NCBI GenBank assembly: GCA_016931855.1
Contig: JAFGDZ010000061.1
Span: 1 to 44,202, forward strand
DNA from: Bacteroidales bacterium
Lineage (GTDB): Bacteria > Bacteroidota > Bacteroidia > Bacteroidales > Tenuifilaceae
Direction of reading: 5' to 3'
DNA length: 44,202 bases
This document shows, one piece after another, positions 33,022-42,344 of the stretch (its first letter is position 1; each line of letters opens with the position of its first letter). The notes below the pieces were generated by a model. The model made no database searches. It saw only the letters and a program-made list of their open reading frames with translations, and was not told the DNA's origin. A program made the position numbers and the translations under genes.

Positions 33022-34143
33022 CTACCGCGTGCCAATTAATGCAAAAACCTTACCAGGCAAAGGCTTTACAAATCCTGCAAATTCAAGGTTAAGCAGAATT
33101 GCCGAGACCTTTGGTATGGGCAGGTTCGTTTTAACGGCAATAACATCAATGGCCTCCTTGCCGTTAGCGCGTAAAAAGGTAAGAACCTGTTGCTCTTCGG
33201 GGGTTAGGCTTGTTGGGAATAGGGTTTGCTGAACGGCTTTGCTCTCCTTTTTTTCCCAGCCCAGGAGGAACTCAATATCCTCTGCCGACTCAACCAAGGC
33301 GGCTCTGTTGGTTTTTATAAGGTAGTTCGTTCCCTTGGAGTAGCGCGAGGTAATATCGCCTGGCAGGGCAAACACATCGCGGTTGTACGATATGGCCAAA
33401 TCGGCAGTAATTAGGGAGCCTCCCTGGGCATCGCTTTCAACAACAAGCGTTGCTGCCGACATGCCGGCAATAATTCTGTTGCGCTTAATAAAGTGCTTGC
33501 GGTCGAACTCCGTACCTGTGGGAAAATCGGTAACTAGGGCTCCGGTTTGAGCAATCTCGGCGGCTGCGTTTCGATGAATGGCAGGGTATATTGTATCGAG
33601 CCCATGACCAAGTACGGCAACTGTGGGTAGCCCATTCTTTAGCGCAGCTTTGTGTGCAGCAATGTCAATGCCATAGGCCAAGCCGCTAACAATGGCTACC
33701 TTTTGCCCGTTCTGGGCTAGGGTAGAGATAACCTCATCGCAGAATGATTTTCCATAATCGGTTGCGTTGCGAGTACCAACAACGCTAAGCATTTTATGCT
33801 CGTTAAAGTTTAACCCGTTGGCACCCTTAGCAAAAAGAACAATGGGGCCGTCCTCGCACTGTTTTAGCCACTCTGGGTAGTCTGCATCCAGGTAGTACAG
33901 TATTTTGATGTTGTGCTTAAGGGCAAACTCAACCTCGCGCTCGGCTTTACCCAGAACATCGCTCCCCGTAATGGCGTTAGCCAATGCATCGCCAACACCG
34001 GGAATTTTAAGTAAATCCTTTTTCTTATGATGAAAAACCTCCTGTATGCCACCGCAATAGGCAATAAGCTTTTTAGCGTTAATGCTGCCTATTTTAGGAA
34101 TCATATCAATTCCTACTTTATATATAAGGAGAGGATCTACCAC
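33022..34143 (-). CDS. dprA: DNA-processing protein DprA, GTG start
   Basis: Cytoplasmic protein that binds incoming single-stranded DNA during natural transformation and loads RecA. The 373 residues hold an N-terminal HhH/SAM-like region (LIPKIG-type segment, LLKIPGVGDALANAI), a Rossmann-like domain (VVGTRNATDYG, IVSGLAYGIDIAAHKAAL, ALPGDITSRYSKGTNYLI) and a C-terminal winged helix (residues ~310-373). The start is GTG (34143): the family N-terminus LLIYKVGIDMIPKIG needs residues before the first internal ATG. It lies 6 bases after the membrane-protein gene, so the two are probably coupled. Confidence 0.94.
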   Translation of the reverse strand: MVDPLLIYKVGIDMIPKIGSINAKKLIAYCGGIQEVFHHKKKDLLKIPGVGDALANAITGSDVLGKAEREVEFALKHNIKILYYLDADYPEWLKQCEDGPIVLFAKGANGLNFNEHKMLSVVGTRNATDYGKSFCDEVISTLAQNGQKVAIVSGLAYGIDIAAHKAALKNGLPTVAVLGHGLDTIYPAIHRNAAAEIAQTGALVTDFPTGTEFDRKHFIKRNRIIAGMSAATLVVESDAQGGSLITADLAISYNRDVFALPGDITSRYSKGTNYLIKTNRAALVESAEDIEFLLGWEKKESKAVQQTLFPTSLTPEEQQVLTFLRANGKEAIDVIAVKTNLPIPKVSAILLNLEFAGFVKPLPGKVFALIGTR

Positions 34144-34149
34144 AAAAGT

Positions 34150-34599
34150 TTACTTTTCGAGTTTAAAAAAATCGAGCGAACCCAGTAGGTTCTTCCTCTG
34201 CTCCTTTGAGAGGGTAGATATGCTAAAGGATGGGTACTTAGCCACTTTTTGCCCTGTAACCCTGTACAACGTTAGCTCCTCCCACAAGCCAAGTTTGTCA
34301 CGCTGCAGCTCATACTTAAGAAACTGCTCTTTGGGTATTTCGTAGGAGTTTTTGGGAGGGTCGAACATGCGCAGGCGGTAGTGCCTAACCACAATACGCG
34401 AGGTCTCATCGTTATAGCTTATAAAGGTGGTACGCTTAAGCCCGTAGTAAACGTTGTACCCAACATAAAGAACAACTAGTATAATGGCTATAATGCCACG
34501 GGACAATCCGGTAAAATCCGTTACGTACTTGTGTAGCAATGTTGTAAAAAGAAGCCCAATTACTACTGCAACTATTACGGCGTATAGCCGCTTCTTCAT
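34150..34599 (-). CDS. Two-helix membrane protein with PH-like soluble part
   Basis: Small membrane protein. I start it at 34599 (MKKRLYAVIV, 149 residues), because the 13 residues before it in the open frame look unrelated to a membrane protein. Two hydrophobic helices (about 3-20 and 33-50) are followed by a basic cytoplasmic domain of ~95 residues rich in strands (FISYNDETSRIVVRHYRLRM, LTLYRVTGQKVAKYPSFSIS). It looks like a bacterial PH-type domain, by pattern only. It lies in an operon between proline dehydrogenase (upstream) and dprA. Function unknown. Confidence 0.65.
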   Translation of the reverse strand: MKKRLYAVIVAVVIGLLFTTLLHKYVTDFTGLSRGIIAIILVVLYVGYNVYYGLKRTTFISYNDETSRIVVRHYRLRMFDPPKNSYEIPKEQFLKYELQRDKLGLWEELTLYRVTGQKVAKYPSFSISTLSKEQRKNLLGSLDFFKLEK

Positions 34600-34649
34600 T
34601 TGAATGCCAATTATCGTACTACCATTATCAAACTTCATATTCTACTATT

Positions 34650-35819
34650 TTACCTAGCTGTGCGTCGTCGCCTTATTTCTGTTTTTATAAGAGCCAACTC
34701 CCTTCCCGTTTGCCCTTTAACTGAGGTGTTCTCCTCGGCCCGGCGAATAAGGTAAGGCATAACGTGCTTAACAGGGCCGTAGGGAACATATTTGGCCACA
34801 TTGTAACCTGCAGCAGCTAAGTTAAAACTTAAATTGTCGCTCATACCATAAAGCTGCGAAAAATATATACGGGAGTCGCTTGGCGCAATACCATTGCTAT
34901 CCATTAGGCAAACAAGGTAGTTAACGCTGTCCTGATTGTGGGTGCCGCAAAACGTTGTAATAGTGTCGATATTAGAAACAGAATACTTAATGGCCTCGTT
35001 AAAATTCTTATCGGTTGCAGCCTTGGTTTCGCAGATAGGGGAAATGTAGCCCATTTGCACAGCGCGTACCCTCTCCTTCTCCATGTATGCTCCGCGCACG
35101 TACTTCATTCCAAGGATGTAGCCCTTCTCCTGTGCGCGCTTGTGGGCTGCCTTTAGGTAGGAAAACCTATCGGTACGGTACATCTGTAGGGTGTTAAAAA
35201 CAACGGCACGTTGAGTGTTGTACTTTGCCATCATGCTCTCAATAACCTCATCAAGAGCCTTTTGGTACCACGAGTCCTCAGCATCAATTAGAATTGGCTT
35301 GCCACTTTCTGCAGCAGCGCTACAAAGGGTATCAACCCGAGAAAGGAAAAGGTTGTACTGCTCTTGCTGCAATTCGCTTAGCAATTTACCCTCGCTTACA
35401 AGGGTTAGCACGTTAACATCGATAAGTCCAGTGGGTTTAAAAACCGAGAATACCACATTGGGGTTACTGGCAGCAAATGCGACCGACGATAAAATTTCAT
35501 TAAACGCGCGCTCCATCTCCTTGGGTGAGCTCTTGCCCTCTACAGAGTAGTCGAGAATTGACCTAACATTGTACCTTGCTAACGTAGCAACAACAGGCTG
35601 GCACTCCTTAAGGCTTTCTCCGCCTACAAAATGCTTAAATATGGTGGGTTTAACTGCCCATGAGATGGGTATGTGCAAGAAGGCTGCAAGTTTTAGCAAG
35701 CCGCTACCAAGCCTAACTACCAAAGGGCTTGCAACAGTATTAAATAGGAACTTAGCCTTGGAGAGCTCGCCGTTGAAACGATAGGCAAAGGCAATTTCAG
35801 TGTTTTCGAAGTTTATCAT
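34650..35819 (-). CDS. Proline dehydrogenase
   Basis: FAD-dependent enzyme that oxidises proline to pyrroline-5-carboxylate, the first step of proline catabolism. It has 389 residues from the ATG at 35819 (MINFENTEIAFAYR). The frame continues up to 35870, but those residues do not fit. The alpha-beta barrel is recognisable from ILDYSVEGK, IDAEDSWYQKALD, YILGMKYVRGAYMEKER and the C-terminal PYGPVKHVMPYLIRRAEENT, where the Arg pair binds the substrate carboxylate. It is the monofunctional (non-PutA) type: no aldehyde dehydrogenase domain is attached. First gene of the group ending in dprA. Confidence 0.93.
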   Translation of the reverse strand: MINFENTEIAFAYRFNGELSKAKFLFNTVASPLVVRLGSGLLKLAAFLHIPISWAVKPTIFKHFVGGESLKECQPVVATLARYNVRSILDYSVEGKSSPKEMERAFNEILSSVAFAASNPNVVFSVFKPTGLIDVNVLTLVSEGKLLSELQQEQYNLFLSRVDTLCSAAAESGKPILIDAEDSWYQKALDEVIESMMAKYNTQRAVVFNTLQMYRTDRFSYLKAAHKRAQEKGYILGMKYVRGAYMEKERVRAVQMGYISPICETKAATDKNFNEAIKYSVSNIDTITTFCGTHNQDSVNYLVCLMDSNGIAPSDSRIYFSQLYGMSDNLSFNLAAAGYNVAKYVPYGPVKHVMPYLIRRAEENTSVKGQTGRELALIKTEIRRRRTAR

Positions 35820-36187
35820 GGAAATAAAAGTTTGATTAGCCACCCAATTCTCACATAAGTTACATTTCACAGGCCATTTTACCTAATTTTATGCAGCATA
35901 ACGATAAAACGTAACTTGAGTTTTGATTAAACAGTACAGATAAAAAAAAGTTCTGGGAGCTAACTACTCCAACGTTAACCCGAAAACTACATGGCAGGTA
36001 AAGGTGCTAATATGCGACGCTTAAACGCACACATAACGCACTAGTTGCATGCACATTACTACGCATAATGTAATTCGGAAATTATCTATATAAGGAGTTT
36101 GAATCAATAAAAATTGGATTTTGGGACGTCAATTGGAGGGATTTCATACATTTGAAGCTTGTGGAGATTCGATAAAATTTTTAAGCC
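35820..36187. other. Intergenic region between divergent proline dehydrogenase and aroA-like genes
   Basis: About 370 bases without a gene. It contains an inverted repeat, ACATTA (36053-36058) with TAATGT (36066-36071), and the promoter box of the aroA-like gene at 36147-36154. The rest is unremarkable AT-rich sequence. Confidence 0.5.
36147..36154 (+). promoter_or_regulatory. Bacteroidota -7 promoter element for the aroA-like gene
   Basis: TACATTTG matches TAnnTTTG. TTTTG lies 23 bases upstream (36119-36123). It is 34 bases before the ATG. Confidence 0.5.
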
Positions 36188-37444
36188 ATGCTAAAGCACA
36201 CAGTATTTAAGGAAGACAAAAGCCTTAATGGTGAGATTACGCTGGCACCTTCCAAAAGTATCTCGAGTAGGATGATAATCATCCAAGCCATTAGGCGCTC
36301 AGGATTAGACCAGTCCAAGCTCGATGGCAGTGAAGATGTTAACGTAATCGATCCTTCAATTAGAGAAGGAGAGTCAGACCTAACTACGGGAAATACAGGT
36401 AAAGCTCTTCGATTTCTAAAAGCCTTTTTTGCGAAAAACAAAGGCGTTTGGTTAATAACTGGCTCCGAATGGCAAAGGAAACGGCCTGTAGGAGAAGTTG
36501 TTGAAATACTCCGTAAATCGCGAGTAAACATTAAGTACGTTGAGCGCACAGGGTTTCCGCCCCTACGTATTATTGGCAAAGGCCTAAAAGGTCAGATTTC
36601 ACGAATAGAGGCCAGCATTAGTAGTCAGGTTATCTCAGCAACTCTTTTCATTGCTCAAAAAGAGACGCCAGCATCCATAGAGGAGCTTAAGCAAAAAGTT
36701 TTTGCATCGTCGTACATTGGCATTACTTTAAGGTGGTTAAAGTACATGGGAGTGAACGCAGCGTGGGAAAGCGACGAGTCTCTTGTTCAGCATCAGTACA
36801 AAGATGGGTCTGAGATGGCTATTGAGGCCGACTGGAGCTGTGTATCGTACTGGTACGAGATGGTTGCTCTAGCCGAAAAGGCTACCATAACGCTCAATGG
36901 CCTTATTGAGGATAGCTTACAAAGCGATGCCGTGGTTAGGGATCTTTTTGAGGAGCTTGGCGTAAAATCGAAGTTTACAGCCAATGGGCTTACCCTTACA
37001 AAAACAAAAAGGAAGATAAGCCATTTTGAGCATGACCTAACCAATAATCCTGACCTAATTCCAACGTTTGTAGCCACTTGCGCAATGCTGAAAATCCCAT
37101 TCAGAATAAAAGGGGTTAACAGCTTACGCCTAAAGGTTAACGATAGGGTTGAGTCGCTGCTTAAGGTACTTAATAAGCTAGGCGTAGGTGCCAGCATTGA
37201 GATGGACGGCGAAGTGGAAATTCTGTGCTCTAACGGTGAGATCTCGATACCAAAAGAACAGCCATTCTGCATTCCAACATTTGACGACCACCGCATTGCC
37301 CTTGCTTTTACCCCTTATAGCATTGCGCTAGAGAGCGTACGGGTTGAGAACCCAAGCGTGGTGAGTAGGGTTTACCCTTCGTTTTGGGAAGATTGTAAAA
37401 AACTAGGATTCACTATTGAAAGCACACACGAGGCGTGTGTTTAG
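36188..37444 (+). CDS. aroA: Divergent EPSP synthase homologue with altered active site
   Basis: EPSP synthase-family protein (shikimate pathway, joins shikimate-3-phosphate and PEP) of 418 residues. Recognisable segments are LAPSKSISSR (K23 and R28 kept), TGNTGKALRFL, TGSEWQRKRPVGE (R99), ASISSQVISAT, NNPDLIPTF (D289), FDDHRIAL (R369) and SRVYPSFWED. Several key positions differ from the family: the base/acid glutamate of the KETDR motif is V317 (LKVNDR), the catalytic-site lysine near the C-terminus is R394, and the GNAGT threonine is K72. Reading frame and length are intact, and codon texture resembles the neighbours. It may be a weak or neofunctionalised enzyme. No other aro gene is nearby. 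The gene symbol marks family, not proven activity. Confidence 0.8.
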   Translation: MLKHTVFKEDKSLNGEITLAPSKSISSRMIIIQAIRRSGLDQSKLDGSEDVNVIDPSIREGESDLTTGNTGKALRFLKAFFAKNKGVWLITGSEWQRKRPVGEVVEILRKSRVNIKYVERTGFPPLRIIGKGLKGQISRIEASISSQVISATLFIAQKETPASIEELKQKVFASSYIGITLRWLKYMGVNAAWESDESLVQHQYKDGSEMAIEADWSCVSYWYEMVALAEKATITLNGLIEDSLQSDAVVRDLFEELGVKSKFTANGLTLTKTKRKISHFEHDLTNNPDLIPTFVATCAMLKIPFRIKGVNSLRLKVNDRVESLLKVLNKLGVGASIEMDGEVEILCSNGEISIPKEQPFCIPTFDDHRIALAFTPYSIALESVRVENPSVVSRVYPSFWEDCKKLGFTIESTHEACV

Positions 37445-37551
37445 GGTACAGTACAGTGTTGGTTGAGTTATGATTTTTTTGACAACCCTTTAGCAGGAGT
37501 TCCTGCCAGAGATGAAGACATTGCAAACCAATCTAATTTAGCACATAAAAG

Positions 37552-37588
37552 CAAGGGCGGCCATGTTATTTTGGCCGCCCTTGTTTTA
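37552..37588. terminator. Bidirectional terminator between the aroA-like gene and the DUF3857 gene
   Basis: The 12-pair stem CAAGGGCGGCCA / TGGCCGCCCTTG (37552-37563 with 37572-37583) has T residues following on both strands. It serves both converging genes. Confidence 0.9.
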
Positions 37589-37601
37589 TTGTTAGAGCTA
37601 C

Positions 37602-39353
37602 CTACTGCGCTGCAACTACTATTACCGATGCGTTAGAATCCATCCACGCGTTATAGATATCGCGGAAAAGCGGGTACTCCTCGGCAGGAATAGTTCCCTT
37701 TACAAGCTTAAGGCTACGCTTAACCTCAACGGTGCTTCCCGTTGTTGAGATCTGAACAACAGCCTCCCCTAGCTCGTTCCTAACGCTTAGGCCTGATTTA
37801 GATACCAAACGGTATCCTTCTGGTAGAGTAATCGTATAGCTATACGTCTCGGCTACTGATCCCGCAATCCATACAGGCGCTTTTCGTAAGGTAGGAAGCT
37901 CTCCAATACCCATGCTTTTTAACCCTACAGGTGCATCGGGTAGGGTAACTCTGTAATACCCTTCAACAACCCGACTCTCCATTCCCTTAATATTGCAGCT
38001 AAAGGTAAGCGTATCGGCTCCCTTCTGCTCCTTTGTATAGGAAAGGGTTGGCTGTGTAAGACCCAATAGTGGGGTTGACACCGTTTCGCTACCTACAATA
38101 GCAACATCGGCTGTTCCGCTAAGCTTACCATCCGTTGTTAATGACAACCTTGCTACCACATCAACACTAAGAGGTTTATCTACGGCCGCTGACCGCCTTA
38201 CTACACCAGAATCTAGGTAGGAGCGAATACCGGGCACCTTTTCTGAGGTTGATACTACTGAAAACAAGCGCTCCTCCCCCAAAATAGTAACCTTAACAAA
38301 AAACCTATCAACCAACTCTGGAATAATGCCATCCTGAGCAGAATAGGGATATGCAGCGGCAACTGCTTGGGCGGTTATGCCCTTTGATTGCAGCAGGGCT
38401 GCAAGTAGAATAGCCTTTTCCCCTTCGGTTCCTCCGTTACTGCTCCAAACATCGGCAGGTTTACGGAATTGGAAACCAACTACTGCTGGCGCAACCCTAT
38501 ACGTGTTTAGCTGGTTTACCACTACCGACTGCAAATGGCTAACAAGCTCCCAATCCTTGGAGCTAGACTCCAAACTTGGAGAAACAATTGCAGCCTCATC
38601 AGTAAAAGTAAGATTATCCGTAATAAACTTATGTGTAGCTTCTATTGATACCGTACTAAACATAAGCTGAGCATACCCCATTAGCCCTGGCTTTTGAGCA
38701 GCCTCGTGGCTATAGGAGGGAACATTGGCAGCGTTCCAGGAGTAAACATCGTACTCGCCCTTTGTGCTCTTTTTAAACTCCATTGTTTTGGGTGCATTTA
38801 AGAGCGCATGGTTAAGCACTGCTCCCTTAGGAACACGAACAATAACCTCAAGATTTTGGATAGGCGACGATTCTGTTAGCATAATATGCTCCGATAGGAA
38901 TGGCTTAAAACCCGCCTTTGTGGTAACCTCATAATCAAGCTCCACAACTGCGCCAATTTCCAACCCTGGGTGAGTAATAACCATCTCCCTAAGCTTGTTG
39001 TAAGCAGGAGCATCGGCGGCAGCAAAAGGAAGAACCTCATTGTAAGCATTCTCTGGCGAAGCAACCTTTTTACCATCGGCCATTGTAGTAACCGATTGGT
39101 TAACCTTTAGGGTTTGATAATCGGGATTATAAACAACAAAGGTCTCTCCAAAAAGCCGATGAAAGGCAAAATGGGTATTATACAACCTTTTATGTGAGTA
39201 GCGATAGGTATAAGAACCATCGGCATTCAGGGTGTACTCCTTTACCTGTTTTAAAAGAACGGCATCGGCAATCTTCTGGTCTGGTGTTAGCTCTGTACTG
39301 CAAGACGAAACCAGTCCGGCCAGCACAAAGCCCAATATATATTTTAGCTTCAT
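37602..39353 (-). CDS. DUF3857 lipoprotein with degenerate transglutaminase-like domain
   Basis: Exported lipoprotein of 583 residues; signal peptide with lipobox VSSC and lipidated Cys18. The DUF3857 domain covers ~30-210 (YNPDYQTLKVN, MADGKKVASPENAYNEVLPF). A transglutaminase-like domain follows at ~285-370, but the family cysteine position is E310 (GGTEGEKAILL instead of a GVCKDKAG pattern) and the FNH histidine is replaced by Phe-Val, so it should be catalytically inactive. The rest is strand-rich. It lies 12 bases after the active homologue at 39366 and is coupled to it. It is probably a binding partner or scaffold. Its function is unknown. Confidence 0.82.
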   Translation of the reverse strand: MKLKYILGFVLAGLVSSCSTELTPDQKIADAVLLKQVKEYTLNADGSYTYRYSHKRLYNTHFAFHRLFGETFVVYNPDYQTLKVNQSVTTMADGKKVASPENAYNEVLPFAAADAPAYNKLREMVITHPGLEIGAVVELDYEVTTKAGFKPFLSEHIMLTESSPIQNLEVIVRVPKGAVLNHALLNAPKTMEFKKSTKGEYDVYSWNAANVPSYSHEAAQKPGLMGYAQLMFSTVSIEATHKFITDNLTFTDEAAIVSPSLESSSKDWELVSHLQSVVVNQLNTYRVAPAVVGFQFRKPADVWSSNGGTEGEKAILLAALLQSKGITAQAVAAAYPYSAQDGIIPELVDRFFVKVTILGEERLFSVVSTSEKVPGIRSYLDSGVVRRSAAVDKPLSVDVVARLSLTTDGKLSGTADVAIVGSETVSTPLLGLTQPTLSYTKEQKGADTLTFSCNIKGMESRVVEGYYRVTLPDAPVGLKSMGIGELPTLRKAPVWIAGSVAETYSYTITLPEGYRLVSKSGLSVRNELGEAVVQISTTGSTVEVKRSLKLVKGTIPAEEYPLFRDIYNAWMDSNASVIVVAAQ

Positions 39354-39365
39354 GGCGTGTTGTAA

Positions 39366-41321
39366 TTAGAATTTAAGAATTACTGGTTTTGTAGCGCACT
39401 CGTTCTGAGCCTTAACCGCATCGCGGAACGAGGCCCAATCCTCTGGCTGGTAAACCCGCTTTTTTAGGGTTACCATTTGCTTGAAAATTAGCTTGTCGCC
39501 ATCCTTTGTGTAGGATACGCTAAAATCGGCAGCAGTACCCTGTACATTTTCAGGTTGTGGTGCATAGGCAAGGCTTAATCCATGAGGCAGTACAATGCTC
39601 TCCTCCAGGTCAATTAGCTTTGAGCAGCCATCGGTAAAGGGATAGCTGCGCTTTTCTGTTGATGTGTTAAATGCCAAATGGCTATGCCTGCTTCCAAATA
39701 GATTGGCAGCAAGCAGCGGCACAAAAATCACCTCCTTACTGGTTACCAGTGCATACTGTGGAATTTGATACTTTATGGTGATAGATACAGGCTGCTTTAG
39801 GTACTGGTATGGATCGGTGTAGGTAACCTCCACAAAGCGGGCACGAGGCGATACCTTTAGCAGCTCGCGCTGAAGGTTTGCCAACCAGTCCTCACGAAAC
39901 GCACGGGTAAATATTCCACGAACAGCCGCATCGGATTGCCCTTCGGCAGTAAGCGTAAACTCACCATCAAGGGTACCATCGGCAAGTATTTTTGAGGTAC
40001 CAGTAATTTTAAAGTAGTGATTTTCTGGGGCTGATATTGGGGTTTCCATTAAATCGGCACCATCGGGTAATCCCATTAGGTAGTTCTGCTGCTGCTCGCG
40101 GCTACTCCACTCCTCGCGTACAAAGGGTACCCAGGTTGGGTCTAGGAGCATATACTCACCATTCTTACGCTGAACAACGGTAACCGAGTGGTTAAACTGG
40201 TCGGCAGGAATACGATCAATCCTTGAACCAGCCATAGTCATTGCAGCGTACGATTTAAAGCCCGCAGAGCGTAGCATGGTTACCAACATGCCAGCCTTAT
40301 CCTTGCAAACGCCGCAACGGTCGGAAAAGGTCATCGCACTCTTATGAAGCGTAAAACCTTCGCCCTTGCCCATTGAAAGTCCCGAGTAGCGAATTTCATC
40401 GGCAACCCAGTGGTTTAGTAGGGATATGCTATCCATCTCGGTTTTAGCATCGCGAAGAATCTCCTTTACCTTTTTATCAATCTCAGGAGTGGAATCGAAG
40501 CTACCAAAGTCCTCATTAACACCATAGAACCACTTTGACTTGGCGTACCAGTCGGGCGAAGTTGACATAAGTAGCTTTGGAGCCACATCGGAAAGGGCAA
40601 CCATTCTAGGCTCCCGCTTAAAGGGCATAATATCCTTTACGCTAAAGGTGTACTCTACCACACCATCGAGTTTGCGCTCCTTTGTTGCCGCAATGCCGTT
40701 ATAAACCTGATACTGCAAGTTCTTATCGGCAGCAATGGAAACGGTATAAACCTTCTCCTTAATTGGATCGGTGGCAGTAAAGAACTCAACTATATCGTAA
40801 AAATGGCCTTTCATAGGTGGTATATAGTACTCATCGGAGAGCTCCTGCTGGGTAAGCAACGCGTAGGAAAAGCCCTTTTTGTAGGCAATAACCTCAAGTC
40901 CATCGCCTGGTTCTAGCCTCCCAATGTCAATCATTTTTTGGCGAGCACCCCAATAAATTGCTCGGGCAGGAGCAGGATAATCATGTACCCTATCGGCAGA
41001 TAGCTCCTCAACGGAGCCGTTGGTGCGGTATATTCTAACCTTATCGATACGAACAAAGGCCGTAAGCGGGTCGTAATCGAATTTTACTACCGACAGTGTT
41101 TTAGCACCCTCGGCAGTAAGTACTTTGTAGAGTCGTGCAAAATTATAGTGGCTTAGTCCTGTTTCCAGAACGCTAACCTTTGTGCTGTCGTAAACAACAA
41201 GCACACCCGATTCCGGGTAATTGGTTGCGGTTCCAGCGCGCTTTAACAGCTGTGCTGGCTGACAAAACCCGCTAACCCAAACAAGCATAAAGAGCAGTAA
41301 GGGAATGAGTTTAAATCGCAT
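39366..41321 (-). CDS. DUF3857 transglutaminase-like protein with intact triad
   Basis: Exported protein of 651 residues from the ATG at 41321. The frame extends to 41489, but the signal peptide MRFKLIPLLLFMLVWVSGFC fits only this start. DUF3857 (about 40-250) is followed by a transglutaminase-like core with Cys339 (CGVCKDKAG), His378 (FNHSVTVV) and Asp394 (LDPTWVPF). A strand-rich C-terminal domain follows (~450-651). The family is common in Bacteroidota and its substrate is unknown; members may cross-link or hydrolyse amide bonds of surface polymers. It forms a two-gene operon with the degenerate paralogue. A -7-like box (TATGTTTG) lies at 41401-41408. Confidence 0.88.
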   Translation of the reverse strand: MRFKLIPLLLFMLVWVSGFCQPAQLLKRAGTATNYPESGVLVVYDSTKVSVLETGLSHYNFARLYKVLTAEGAKTLSVVKFDYDPLTAFVRIDKVRIYRTNGSVEELSADRVHDYPAPARAIYWGARQKMIDIGRLEPGDGLEVIAYKKGFSYALLTQQELSDEYYIPPMKGHFYDIVEFFTATDPIKEKVYTVSIAADKNLQYQVYNGIAATKERKLDGVVEYTFSVKDIMPFKREPRMVALSDVAPKLLMSTSPDWYAKSKWFYGVNEDFGSFDSTPEIDKKVKEILRDAKTEMDSISLLNHWVADEIRYSGLSMGKGEGFTLHKSAMTFSDRCGVCKDKAGMLVTMLRSAGFKSYAAMTMAGSRIDRIPADQFNHSVTVVQRKNGEYMLLDPTWVPFVREEWSSREQQQNYLMGLPDGADLMETPISAPENHYFKITGTSKILADGTLDGEFTLTAEGQSDAAVRGIFTRAFREDWLANLQRELLKVSPRARFVEVTYTDPYQYLKQPVSITIKYQIPQYALVTSKEVIFVPLLAANLFGSRHSHLAFNTSTEKRSYPFTDGCSKLIDLEESIVLPHGLSLAYAPQPENVQGTAADFSVSYTKDGDKLIFKQMVTLKKRVYQPEDWASFRDAVKAQNECATKPVILKF

Positions 41322-41400
41322 AATGGTGAAGTTTAAGGGTTTGGTGATTTGTTCGGCTATGGTTCTGAATTGTAACGGGGTATTTCCTATAGCAACATCA

Positions 41401-41408
41401 CAAACATA
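41401..41408 (-). promoter_or_regulatory. Possible -7 promoter element for the DUF3857 operon
   Basis: On the minus strand this is TATGTTTG, matching TAnnTTTG, 80 bases before the start at 41321. No -33 TTG is visible. Confidence 0.35.
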
Positions 41409-41503
41409 ATTATTTTGTCCTATGGTTGTTCTTTGGGTTTGCCATAAAATATCAAAAGCACCCTTAAAAATAAAAGGACTGCATACCAAGCAGTTAAAGC
41501 ATA

Positions 41504-41540
41504 CAAAAAAAGGGCTGCCTTAAAAATAAAGCAACCCCTT
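41504..41540 (-). terminator. Intrinsic terminator of the DUF4382 lipoprotein gene
   Basis: The stem GGGTTGC / GCAGCCC on the minus strand (41531-41537 with 41512-41518, one G-U pair) is followed by seven T (41505-41511), 22 bases past the stop. Confidence 0.8.
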
Positions 41541-41561
41541 TAAGAACTAATTTAGTTACGA

Positions 41562-42344
41562 TTAGTTCGCCTCTGATGTTTCTAACTCTACAACACCAAG
41601 ATCGTTAATTTCACCTAGCAGTACTCTAACGTCATCTATCTCCTTTGGAGAGTAACCTTCAACAGGAATAAACTTAACAAGATATTCGCCTGTAGGAACA
41701 CCCTTAATCATGAAAAAGCCTGATGCATCGGCAATTGTACCAAGGGTATCGTTACCCAAAATGGCCATAACATGAGGGCGTGCTGCTTTGGGCTCAACAA
41801 ACCCTTTGATGGCGCCACTAGTGGCATCGGCAAAGGTTCTTATTACTGGTTTAAGGATGTATGAGCCTGAACCAGTTTTTACAATGGAGCGCCCAGCATC
41901 AAAGTCGAGCCAAATTTTGTACGTAACACCCTCCTTAAAATCCTGATGAATATTAAGCTTTAAACCAGATGTATAACCAGATGGAACGGTTAATGGATGG
42001 GTCTCACCATCAACGGTAACCGAGTTATTCTCACCTAGCAATAGCCTAATTTGGGATATTTTACCAGCAGATAGCTCCGCTGAAGCAAGCAGCGTATCGA
42101 TGCCATTTGTAAAATCTAGCACGTTAAATGCCCCTGGCTGAAAACCCTCTAAAGAAATCCATCCATTCTCATCGGTTCCGCTGTAGTGAATGGAAACCGA
42201 CTGTACATCTACCATTACCGACTCAAAGTTTCCCGGAGCGTCGGTAAAGTAAACCTTTAGCTTCGCCTTATCGCTGTCGCTAGAGCAACTCGACATTAAC
42301 GCAATGGCCGCTGCCATAATCGCTGTCACAAATCTTCTCTTCAT
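41562..42344 (-). CDS. DUF4382 lipoprotein
   Basis: Exported lipoprotein of 260 residues from the ATG at 42344 (MKRRFVTAIMAAAIALMSSC); the open frame before it is not signal-peptide-like. Lipobox MSSC. The DUF4382 domain covers roughly residues 30-170 (LKVYFTDAPGNFESVMVDVQ, FNVLDFTNGIDTLLASAELS, AGKISQIRLLLGENNSV). A carboxypeptidase-regulatory-like beta-sandwich of about 75 residues follows (IKGFVEPKAARPHVMAI, GFFMIKGVPTGEYLVKFIP). It is a likely cell-surface or outer-membrane binding protein. No partner gene is adjacent. Confidence 0.88.
   Translation of the reverse strand: MKRRFVTAIMAAAIALMSSCSSDSDKAKLKVYFTDAPGNFESVMVDVQSVSIHYSGTDENGWISLEGFQPGAFNVLDFTNGIDTLLASAELSAGKISQIRLLLGENNSVTVDGETHPLTVPSGYTSGLKLNIHQDFKEGVTYKIWLDFDAGRSIVKTGSGSYILKPVIRTFADATSGAIKGFVEPKAARPHVMAILGNDTLGTIADASGFFMIKGVPTGEYLVKFIPVEGYSPKEIDDVRVLLGEINDLGVVELETSEAN

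Noticed and set aside
36181-37296. Open frames antisense to the aroA-like gene
   Set aside because: They mirror the aroA-like coding sequence.
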